Source of the DNA: DASWIG01 sp965371445
GTDB lineage: Bacteria > Acidobacteriota > Thermoanaerobaculia > Multivoradales > J023
Length of the DNA stretch: 64,000 bases
Direction: 5' to 3'
NCBI GenBank assembly: GCA_965371445.1
Contig: CBDUYN010000018.1
Span: 1 to 64,000 of the forward strand
A model generated the notes under the pieces. That model made no database searches, was not told where the DNA came from, and saw only the letters and a list, made by a program, of their open reading frames with translations. Shown one piece after another: positions 34,863-42,266 of the stretch. Both the position numbers and the translations under genes were made by a program. The first letter of the stretch is position 1. Each line of letters begins with the position of its first letter.

Positions 34863-36122
34863 CTAGCCCTCCCCTGCTTTCGTATCGTTGCTGTTCGTCG
34901 CTGACCAAATCACGAGGTGAAGCTCACTCTCGTCGATGATTGTGTACTCGGGAACTCGCCCAGATAGTCGCTGGCTCTCCCCGAGAATGATGGGCACACC
35001 GTCGCCACGCCGGTCCATGAGATGGGAGCGACCGACGCTCTCGGATGCTTCGACGGGGCAGCGCGCCAGAAGGGACACGATCAGCTCGTTTCTGTTGTAT
35101 TGGCGAAGGTGCATGCTGTCGGGGGTGAGCGTGTTGGCGAGTCCACCGGGCACGTAGAGCTCGATCCGATCCGCGAACATGTGCATACGAACTCTGGCTC
35201 CCGCCATCGAGTAATCCCTGTGGGCCACGGCATTGACGAGGGCCTCGAAGAGAGCGCGCTCGCTGAACTGTGGACGCTCCGTGCGAGCGGTCGTCTTCGT
35301 GGCTCCGATGCGGCTGTTACGAAGAGCGAAGTGAAGGGCCTCCACGACTTGGGCATCCAAGGGTCCGCCGAAGTCCCGCGCGTCGTTCTGGTAGTTGACG
35401 TCTTTCCGATCGCCTGCGTAGCTGACTGCCTGGATCTGTGCGTGGCGCATCCAGAGCTGTGGTTCTCGCGTGCACAGCAGCACGCCCGTGACCGTCATGC
35501 GGGCATTGCCGTCTTCGTCATCCGCGACGATGCGCAGCTTGCGCAGCGCGGTCGCCGTCGACTCTGAGGCATCGCGCAGGAAGCGATGCGCGAACTCGGC
35601 ATCAAGATCCTCCGGTGATGTGCCTGGGACGGGCGACTCGTCGAAGCGGATCACCCGGGTCTGGCTCCTCTCTTGGAACAGCCGTGCGAGAAGTTCAGGA
35701 GCCATCTCGCGCTTCGAGCTACCGACCCGGCGGAAGTAGCCACCCGGGCTCTTGTGCACGAAGAGACTGCGCACGATCTCGACACGGATCACGGGGACCA
35801 GTTCTCCAGTGGAGTTGGGCAGCTCGCGCTTGAGGATCGCAGCATCAAGGGCTGGCTTGACGGAGTCGTTGCAGATCTCGCGAACCCAGCCTTCTACGGC
35901 ATCCAAATATGCCAAGGGGATTCCGAGGATCTCCCGCGTTTTGTCGTCAACGCCTAGTACCACCGTACCGCCGCGGCCGTTGGCGAAGGCCGCCATCTCA
36001 TCGGCGAAGTCGTTGCGGGGAGGTCCCGTGACTCGGCTACCCGCAAGCAGTACGCGCTTGAGCTCCAGTTCGGAGTCCTCTCCGAGGCGGATCCGTCGGG
36101 TAAGATCGTCTGACCTATGCAT
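34863..36122 (-). CDS. AlbA_2 / HATPase_c_4 domain protein
   Basis: 419 residues from ATG 36122, overlapping the ATPase gene by eight bases. The AlbA_2 (divergent AAA_4) domain at 10-150 has LGEDSELELKRVL, MAAFANGRGGTVVLGVDDKT and HKSPGGYFRRVGSSKREM. The C-terminal part has a GHKL-like N-box EALVNAVAHRDYSMAGARVR and PGGLANTLTPDSM, a combination used by many uncharacterised DNA-binding or conflict-related ATP-binding proteins. Base composition is visibly poorer in G+C than in flanking genes. It probably works with the PHP-ATPase as part of a defence-like cassette. Confidence 0.8.
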   Translation of the reverse strand: MHRSDDLTRRIRLGEDSELELKRVLLAGSRVTGPPRNDFADEMAAFANGRGGTVVLGVDDKTREILGIPLAYLDAVEGWVREICNDSVKPALDAAILKRELPNSTGELVPVIRVEIVRSLFVHKSPGGYFRRVGSSKREMAPELLARLFQERSQTRVIRFDESPVPGTSPEDLDAEFAHRFLRDASESTATALRKLRIVADDEDGNARMTVTGVLLCTREPQLWMRHAQIQAVSYAGDRKDVNYQNDARDFGGPLDAQVVEALHFALRNSRIGATKTTARTERPQFSERALFEALVNAVAHRDYSMAGARVRMHMFADRIELYVPGGLANTLTPDSMHLRQYNRNELIVSLLARCPVEASESVGRSHLMDRRGDGVPIILGESQRLSGRVPEYTIIDESELHLVIWSATNSNDTKAGEG

Positions 36123-38844
36123 GGTTCTGTCCTCCCCGAGGCATGATTCGACGGTACCGTGCTTCGAACGCGTCGCGACCACCTTCCATGATGCGGCAGA
36201 TCTCGTCTCGCCCTCCCTGCTCCTGGAGGCCGCCCGCGAAGGCAATCTGGGTTTGACCGCCCTTTGCCTCGAGGGAGACTACGAGTTCGGCATCCCCGTG
36301 CACCACGATGTTGGGGTTGTGGGTCACCACAATGACTTGCCGTGTGGCCTTCGTCTCCCGCAGACGCCGCACTAGCAGCTCATAGATAAGCGTGTTGTCG
36401 AGATCGTCTTCAGGCTGGTCGAGAAGGATCGGCTCGTTTCCATAGCCGAGCACGAAAGCCAGGAGCGCGGCGGTTTTCTGTCCTGGCGATCCCTGGGCGA
36501 GTTGCTTCCAGGTCTTACTCGAATCGCGCGGGTCCCGAAAGCTGACCTCTACTGCGTCGCCAGGTAAGTACAGGGCCAAACGATCCAGACGCTCTGGCTG
36601 GAGTCGCCTCAACGCGGTCACGAAACGGTTATCCGCGGCTGCACGTTTCTTTTCTGGATCAACGAGCAGCTCCCGTAGCTCGCTGATCAGCTCGTTCAGT
36701 TGATCGAAGCTCCATGCCTCGTCACCATCTGGAGTGACCTTCTCACAGAAGAGACGATAGTCCTCGTCAAAACGGGCGATGCCCAAGGCTTCCCGCAGGA
36801 ATGGTCCGAGGCCCTCACACTCACCGTTGACCTGGATCGTGACGTGGATCAGCTCGCTGGAGGTCTCTTCGGCGAAGCCCCTGCGGCTCTCTCCATGGCC
36901 GTCACGTAGTTCTCGGTACTGCCGCAGCGCGGCCTCGGCTTCTTCCTCTCGTTTTGTTGCCGCTTTCCCGTGTTCCTCGAGCGCGGCGATCTCCTGCTCC
37001 AGCGTAGTTGCACGCTGGAGGAGGTCCCGGTACTCGTCCGGGTTGGCGATTCCAGCTGCGGCAAGCTGTTGGGACACCTGTTGGAAGGCATTCTCACTCT
37101 TCTCCACCGCCTTGCGCCAGGCGCTCGCGTCGTCGCCGTCACGCGCTTCTTGGATCTGGATCCGCGCTTTCTCGACCGCCGCAAGTACCGTGTTTTGCAG
37201 GTTTTCGACGGCTGCGCGTAGGCCTTCGTGGGCACGTCCGAGGTTCGCGAGGGGATCATCGCTCGATGCACCGACGCTCAGATCGAGATCGGCCACGGCC
37301 AGCTCCCGTGCGGACCGCTCAACGGCATCCACGCCTTCGACGGCGCTTGATTGAACGGACTGCCACGTGCTCTCCTGGTTGCGTCGCGTGCGATACTCGT
37401 TGAGCGCCTTGGCGTGGCCGCCCTTCTCCAGGACGGTGATCTTCCTACGCACATCGGACAGTGCCGCATTGCGAGCGGGCTGATCGTCAGCTCGAGCTCG
37501 CAGGGACCGAGCCTCCGCTTTCAGCGATAGGTAGCGGGCCTCCGCTTCCTTCCGTTTCCGCTGCCAAGACGCACCGTCAACCTCATCGGTGTCGTCAATC
37601 ACAGTGAGGAGCGCATTGGGCTGTGTAGCGAGGTCAAAGAGCTGCTTCTGGCTGTAGATGCGGACCGGAAACCGCTCGCGGATGCTGCCTTCCTCGGGAA
37701 CGGGTTGACCGTCTTCCAATCGTGCGATCGGCCGTTCCCCCCCCTGCTGGTCCCACGCCAGGAGGTAGCGCTCCCCAGCCTTTCGGTAGACGAGCTTCAT
37801 CACGGTGTTGGCATTCAGAAGCCCCTCGTCGCTGCGACTGGCCGGCACACTCAGCCGTCGGTCGAAGACCGCGCGAAGGGAAGATGCCCCTCCGTTCGGG
37901 AGCTCCTCTTCGCGGCGCAGGGTCTTGCGGCAAATGTCGATGAGGGTAGATTTCCCGGTGCCACGACCGCCAATGATCGCGTTGAGCCAGGGGTTGAAGT
38001 TGATGGTCAATGGATCGGGCCGGCCCATGTACCTTGCTTGCCGGACCGTGATGCTCTCGATAGCCAGGTCCGGGTGCTGGTTCGGGTCGCAGTCGTCATC
38101 CTTCTGTGCCGGTTGCAGAGAGTCGGAACCGTCCAGTAGGGCGAGACGCAGCCCTTCGGCATCGGGTCGCGTCATTTTGATCCAGGTGAAGCGGCGTCCC
38201 GCCTGATCGAATCCGTGGCTGTCCGAGCACCAGATCTGCGGCAGCACGCGTTTGATCTCGGCCTGGCTCCCGTCGAGCCAAGTCTTGTCGAGGTCTTTGT
38301 CCGGATCGATTTCGACCGCAGCGAGTCCTGGATTGCACAGTACCACAATGCGCTGCTGGCCATCGTGCTCCAAGAGACCGGCAGGGCCATTGACGTGTGC
38401 GCCGATGAAGACGCCACCATCCTGGAGTTCGAGATTCAGAATATTCTCTACGCTGAGTGTCGAACGAGCTACGTCTTTTCCGCGTTGATCCACGGGGACG
38501 TTGGCTTGCGTGAGCAGGTGATTCAGGTGATCTTGGGTGCACTCAGGGTCGAGTACGAGCAGGATGTGGGTCCCATCGCTCGCAGTGATCTCCACACCAG
38601 GAAAGAGGATCGGGGCATTCTCGACGGTGGCTGCGGCCTGCTTGAGGGCCTCGACAGCCCCGGCTGTGTTGTGGTCCGTGATGGCCACGGCCTGGATCCC
38701 CGCATCCCGAGCGGCCTGGATCCAGCGCTCCCAATCTTGAGTGGTGCGATCGGACTCGGATCCGAAGTCATGCGATGCCGGAGAATGCGAATGCAGGTCG
38801 ACCCGCCACCAGCGGGAACCCGGCCAGCTCCAGGAAGCGCTCAT
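36115..38844 (-). CDS. PHP phosphoesterase-SMC-like ATPase (TrlF-like)
   Basis: 909 residues from ATG 38844 with GGGAGGA seven bases upstream. The PHP domain keeps its metal ligands: DLHSHS (His18, His20), TDHN (Asp57, His58), Glu85 in GVEITASDGTH, His150 in IGAHVNG, and SDSH (Asp208, His210). Walker A GGRGTGKST is at 292-300; a long coiled-coil segment covers about 430-680; the ABC-type signature region GSPGQKTAALLAFVL and Walker B PILLDQPEDDLDN follow, then VTHNPNIV. This layout is that of TrlF-family AAA-like ATPases found in defence islands. It is predicted to be an ATP-driven nuclease or phosphoesterase that senses DNA. The gene is lower in G+C than its surroundings. Confidence 0.88.
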   Translation of the reverse strand: MSASWSWPGSRWWRVDLHSHSPASHDFGSESDRTTQDWERWIQAARDAGIQAVAITDHNTAGAVEALKQAAATVENAPILFPGVEITASDGTHILLVLDPECTQDHLNHLLTQANVPVDQRGKDVARSTLSVENILNLELQDGGVFIGAHVNGPAGLLEHDGQQRIVVLCNPGLAAVEIDPDKDLDKTWLDGSQAEIKRVLPQIWCSDSHGFDQAGRRFTWIKMTRPDAEGLRLALLDGSDSLQPAQKDDDCDPNQHPDLAIESITVRQARYMGRPDPLTINFNPWLNAIIGGRGTGKSTLIDICRKTLRREEELPNGGASSLRAVFDRRLSVPASRSDEGLLNANTVMKLVYRKAGERYLLAWDQQGGERPIARLEDGQPVPEEGSIRERFPVRIYSQKQLFDLATQPNALLTVIDDTDEVDGASWQRKRKEAEARYLSLKAEARSLRARADDQPARNAALSDVRRKITVLEKGGHAKALNEYRTRRNQESTWQSVQSSAVEGVDAVERSARELAVADLDLSVGASSDDPLANLGRAHEGLRAAVENLQNTVLAAVEKARIQIQEARDGDDASAWRKAVEKSENAFQQVSQQLAAAGIANPDEYRDLLQRATTLEQEIAALEEHGKAATKREEEAEAALRQYRELRDGHGESRRGFAEETSSELIHVTIQVNGECEGLGPFLREALGIARFDEDYRLFCEKVTPDGDEAWSFDQLNELISELRELLVDPEKKRAAADNRFVTALRRLQPERLDRLALYLPGDAVEVSFRDPRDSSKTWKQLAQGSPGQKTAALLAFVLGYGNEPILLDQPEDDLDNTLIYELLVRRLRETKATRQVIVVTHNPNIVVHGDAELVVSLEAKGGQTQIAFAGGLQEQGGRDEICRIMEGGRDAFEARYRRIMPRGGQNHA

Positions 38845-38928
38845 GATTCGTTCCTCCCAACTGCCGTTCATGGGGCCGGCTCTGGGACATCTGGTCTTCT
38901 TCCCGGAGATGGAGGAGCACGTCGAGGG

Positions 38929-39075
38929 TCAGAGAGGGATCTTCTCGACGACGACCTTGCCGTGCGGCTTTTCCACCGGCCGGAAGAGGGCTTCGTGCGG
39001 CTCCTCCCGGACCTTCCGGGGGAATCGGAGGGGGGAGTTGACGCCAGGGTCGATCTTGGGTGCGGGGAGAGCCAT
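38929..39075 (-). CDS. Possible small protein or gene remnant upstream of the PHP-ATPase
   Basis: 48 residues, starting MALPAPKIDPGVNSPLRF and ending VVVEKIPL. It is basic and proline-rich and I do not recognise it. The only support is a TATACT element six bases before its ATG and its place as first frame of the leftward cassette. It could be a truncated gene, a leader peptide or chance. The remaining bases between 38845 and 39156 hold the ribosome site of the ATPase gene and nothing else obvious. Confidence 0.3.
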   Translation of the reverse strand: MALPAPKIDPGVNSPLRFPRKVREEPHEALFRPVEKPHGKVVVEKIPL

Positions 39076-39081
39076 ACACCG

Positions 39082-39087
39082 AGTATA
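39082..39087 (-). promoter_or_regulatory. TATACT -10-like element at the head of the defence-like cassette
   Basis: On the minus strand TATACT ends six bases before ATG 39075. It is the best -10 in the gap and probably drives the whole PHP-ATPase cassette. No clear -35 is seen. Confidence 0.4.
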
Positions 39088-39156
39088 GCAGCTCCGCACG
39101 TTGGGATGAAGGAGGTCACGGCAGAAGCCTACATCGCGGGTCGTGTTTCCGGTTGA

Positions 39157-40479
39157 CTACGGACCCTTCGCCGCCGTCTTGCCGATGGCGTAAAGCGTCG
39201 AGTGAGCGCGGACGTAGAGCGTGGCACCGGCGATCGCCGGGGTGGCCATCACCGCTTCGCCCATGTCGTTGCGGGCCACCTCTTTGAGCTCCGGGGAGGC
39301 CTCGACCACGACCACCGTCCCGCCCTCGCCGGCCAGGAAGATCCGGCCGTCGCTCGCCAAAAGCGACGCGCTGTGGTGCTCGTCCGTGCGGGTACGGTTG
39401 AGCCGTTTGCCGGTCGCGAGCTCGTAAACGCTCAAGATCCCTTCGTTCAAGACGGCATAGAGGTGCTCGCCGTAGACGACCGGCGTCGACGTGTAGGGTC
39501 CGCCCTTGTCGGTTTGCCACTCGGCGGAGAGCTCACCGCTGCCGCCCGTCTTCAAGGCGTAGATCGGACGGTTGCGATAGCCGCCCGAGAGGATGACGCG
39601 CTCGCCGGCGACGAAAGCCGTCGTCGTCTTGACCTCCGCCTCGTCGGCGAAGCGCCACAGCTCCTTGCCGTCGGCGACGTCGTAGCCGCGCACGAAGTAG
39701 CCGCCCTGGACGATCAGCTCGGCGCGGTCCTTGCCGCGGTGAAAGGTCGGCGTCGCCCAGACCGGGCGCTCGCCGCGCGCCACCTTCCACAGCTCGCGGC
39801 CCGACTTGGCGTCGTAGGCGGCGAGGAAGGAGTCCTTGTGGCGGTCGACCTCGACGATCACCCGGCCGTCGACCAAAATCGGCGAGCTGGCGTAGCCCCA
39901 GTGCGAGTCGGGACTGCCGAAGAGCCCCGGATCAAGCGGACCCAGGTCTTTTTGCCAGCGCAGCTTCCCGTCGAGGTCGAAGACGAAGAGGCCCTGGGGA
40001 CCGAGGATGGTGGCGAGCGTCTCGCCGTCGACCGCCGGCGTCGGGTTGGACTGGCTCGACTTGACGTGACGCTTGACGGGGGGTACGCCGGAGGTTGCGT
40101 CCCTGGACCATAGGACCTTGCCGTCGGCGCTCGAGATCGCGAGCACCTTCCAGGTATGTGTCGAGCTGTCGTCGGCCAGGTCGATGCCGCCCTCGTCGCC
40201 GTAGACGAGCGGTTTGACGCTGTCGGCGACGGCGGTGGTCACGAAAACGCGTCCTTCCCAGACGACCGGGCTCGAATGCCCGAACCCGGGGATCGGCGTC
40301 CGCCAGCGGACGTTCTCGCCCGTCTCGACGTTCCAGCTCACCGGCAGGTTCTCGCCGTCGGCGACGCCGCGGGCGCCGGGGCCGCGGAAGGCCGGCCAGC
40401 TGCCGGCTGCGGCGACGGCCGGGACGACGAACACGAGGACAAGGACGGCGATGAAACGGAGGGAGGGAGCTCTTTTCAT
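39157..40479 (-). CDS. Exported PQQ-like beta-propeller protein
   Basis: 440 residues from ATG 40479 with AAGGAG upstream. Signal peptide to about residue 25 (VPAVAAAGS). The mature protein is an eight-bladed PQQ-like/BamB-type propeller: WPAFRGPGARGVADGENLP, WRTPIPGFGHSSPVVWEGRV, repeated VLAISSADGKVLW, LAAYDAKSGRELWKV, GYDVADGKELWRF, SVYELATGKRLNRT. No dehydrogenase metal-site residues or haem motif are visible, so it is likely a structural or binding protein and not a PQQ enzyme. Such WPxFRGP proteins are abundant in Acidobacteria and Planctomycetes. It is the gene that flanks the cassette on the right. Confidence 0.85.
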   Translation of the reverse strand: MKRAPSLRFIAVLVLVFVVPAVAAAGSWPAFRGPGARGVADGENLPVSWNVETGENVRWRTPIPGFGHSSPVVWEGRVFVTTAVADSVKPLVYGDEGGIDLADDSSTHTWKVLAISSADGKVLWSRDATSGVPPVKRHVKSSQSNPTPAVDGETLATILGPQGLFVFDLDGKLRWQKDLGPLDPGLFGSPDSHWGYASSPILVDGRVIVEVDRHKDSFLAAYDAKSGRELWKVARGERPVWATPTFHRGKDRAELIVQGGYFVRGYDVADGKELWRFADEAEVKTTTAFVAGERVILSGGYRNRPIYALKTGGSGELSAEWQTDKGGPYTSTPVVYGEHLYAVLNEGILSVYELATGKRLNRTRTDEHHSASLLASDGRIFLAGEGGTVVVVEASPELKEVARNDMGEAVMATPAIAGATLYVRAHSTLYAIGKTAAKGP

Positions 40480-40610
40480 GTTGGTTCTCCTTGGGATGCT
40501 GGATGACAAGACGGCGAAGGGAGACGCTCGCTCAGGTGTGACTTTTGGAGGTCTGAAGCGTAGCTCGAGACAGCACATTCAGGCCACGTCTCAATCCAAG
40601 GAGAGACCTC

Positions 40611-42200
40611 ATGGACGGAATCCTCTACGACCTGCGCTCCGGCTTTCGCATCCTGGCGAAGAGCCCCGGCCCGGCGGCCGCCGACCGGACGCGGGAGCTC
40701 GCGATCAAGACGGCGCTCGGCGCCGGCCGCGAGCGGCTGATCGGCCAGGTCCTGGGCGAGAGCCTCTGCCTGGCGCTCGTCGCCACGCCCTTCGGGCTGG
40801 CGTTGGCCTACGGCATCGTCGAGCTCTTCAACGCTTCGATCGCCGGCCAGGACTGGCCCTTCTGGTTCCACGTCGCGATCGACGCGAAAGCGGTGGCCTT
40901 TATCGTCGTCCTGACCGCGGTGTCGGCGGTCCTGGCGGGGCTCATGCCGGCGATTCGGTCTTCGCGGATCGACGTCCAGGAGGTCTTGAAAGACGAAGGA
41001 CGCGGCGGCGGCTTGCGGATCGGCAAGCTCGCCCGGGGCCTCGTGGTGGCCGAGGTAGCGCTTTCCTGCGTTCTCTTGATCGGCGCCGGGCTCATGGTAC
41101 GTTCCATCGTCAACCTCCAGGACATCGACTTCGCCTTCGAGACGGAGGGGATCATGACGGCCCGCCTCGGCCTCCAGGAGGAGACCTATCCGGAGGAGGC
41201 CGACCGGCTGCGCTTCTTCGAGCGCCTCCAAGCGGGGCTCGGAGCGCTTCCGGGGGTGGAAAGTGCCGCGCTCTCCGTCGGTGTCCCGGGCAGCGGTACG
41301 CCGGCCTACTACTACGGTGTGGGGGAGAAGAGCTACGCCAGCGACGACGACTATCCCTGGGCGTTTGCTGGTACCGTGGCGCCGAGCTTTTTCGAGACGC
41401 TCGACGTCGCCGTCAAAGGACGCGACTTCAACGCCCACGACGGGGCGGAAGGCGAAGCGGTCGCGATCGTCAACCGCAGCTTCGTGGAGCGCGAGTGGCC
41501 GGGGGAGAACCCGCTCGGCAAGCGCGTCCGGCTGGGGCGCAGCGACAGCGAGCGTCCCTGGATGACGGTTGTCGGCGTGGTGCCGGACCTGCACATGGCG
41601 GGGATCGAGAACCGGGTGCGCGCCGGGGTCTACCGTCCGCTGGCGCAGAGTCCGCCGTACTACGTCGCGATTCTGGCCAAGACCGGCGGCGGCGATCCCA
41701 TGGCGCTGACGCAGAGCGTTCGCGGCATCGTCCGCGAGCTCGACCGCGGCATCGCGCTTTTTGCCGTCGAGACTCTCGCCGCGAAAATCGACGACGAGAA
41801 GTTCTTTTACCGGATGATCGCCTCGATCTTCTCGGGCCTGGGCCTCGCCGCGGTGCTCCTCGCGGCGGTCGGCATGTACGGCGTGCTCGCCTTCTCGGTC
41901 AGCAAGCGGACGACGGAGATCGGCATCCGCGTGGCGCTCGGGGCCGGGGCGCGCGACGTCCGGCGGCTCGTGGTGGGCCAGGGGATGCGTCAGGTGGTGG
42001 CGGGCCTCGTCCTGGGGCTTGTCCTGGCGGCGGGCGTGGCGAGCTTGATGTCGAGCCAGCTCTTTGGCGTCCAGGCGCTCGATCCGTTGACGTTCGGGGG
42101 GATCGCCGTGGTCCTGTTGATGGTCGGCGTCCTGGCGGCGTTGGTTCCGGCGGAGCGGGCGCGGCGCGTCGATCCCATCGTGGCGTTGCGCTACGAGTGA
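40611..42200 (+). CDS. MacB/FtsX-like permease of the acidobacterial orphan type, internally deleted
   Basis: 529 residues with AAGGAG before the ATG. It starts like a normal acidobacterial duplicated orphan permease (MDGILYDLRSGFRILAKSPG) but after 20 residues jumps to RELAIKTALGAGRERLIGQV, which in full-length members (about 800 residues) follows helix 1, the first periplasmic domain and helix 2. Roughly 270 residues are missing without loss of frame. The rest is intact: FtsX helices, a second MacB_PCD domain (TEGIMTARLGLQEE to VVGVVPDLHM) and the last FtsX domain ending VDPIVALRYE. The ATPase is not encoded nearby, as is usual for this type. It may be non-functional. Confidence 0.8.
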   Translation: MDGILYDLRSGFRILAKSPGPAAADRTRELAIKTALGAGRERLIGQVLGESLCLALVATPFGLALAYGIVELFNASIAGQDWPFWFHVAIDAKAVAFIVVLTAVSAVLAGLMPAIRSSRIDVQEVLKDEGRGGGLRIGKLARGLVVAEVALSCVLLIGAGLMVRSIVNLQDIDFAFETEGIMTARLGLQEETYPEEADRLRFFERLQAGLGALPGVESAALSVGVPGSGTPAYYYGVGEKSYASDDDYPWAFAGTVAPSFFETLDVAVKGRDFNAHDGAEGEAVAIVNRSFVEREWPGENPLGKRVRLGRSDSERPWMTVVGVVPDLHMAGIENRVRAGVYRPLAQSPPYYVAILAKTGGGDPMALTQSVRGIVRELDRGIALFAVETLAAKIDDEKFFYRMIASIFSGLGLAAVLLAAVGMYGVLAFSVSKRTTEIGIRVALGAGARDVRRLVVGQGMRQVVAGLVLGLVLAAGVASLMSSQLFGVQALDPLTFGGIAVVLLMVGVLAALVPAERARRVDPIVALRYE

Positions 42201-42251
42201 GCTGGCCGCCGCGCCACCCGTATCGACCCGCTCGAGGCGTTGCGCGAGGAA
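42201..42251 (+). pseudogene. C-terminal scrap of a second orphan permease
   Basis: Directly after the permease stop codon, and in the same frame, the sequence encodes AGRRATRIDPLEALREE, which repeats the standard permease terminus ARRxxRIDPxxALRYE. It looks like the remains of a neighbouring duplicate lost by recombination. Confidence 0.5.
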
Positions 42252-42266
42252 GGACCCGGCTATCCT

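Noticed and set aside
34734..38844. Naming the PHP-ATPase/AlbA_2/HEPN cassette as a specific published defence system
   Set aside because: Several three-gene systems have comparable domains and I could not verify the match without a profile search; only the domain calls are reported.
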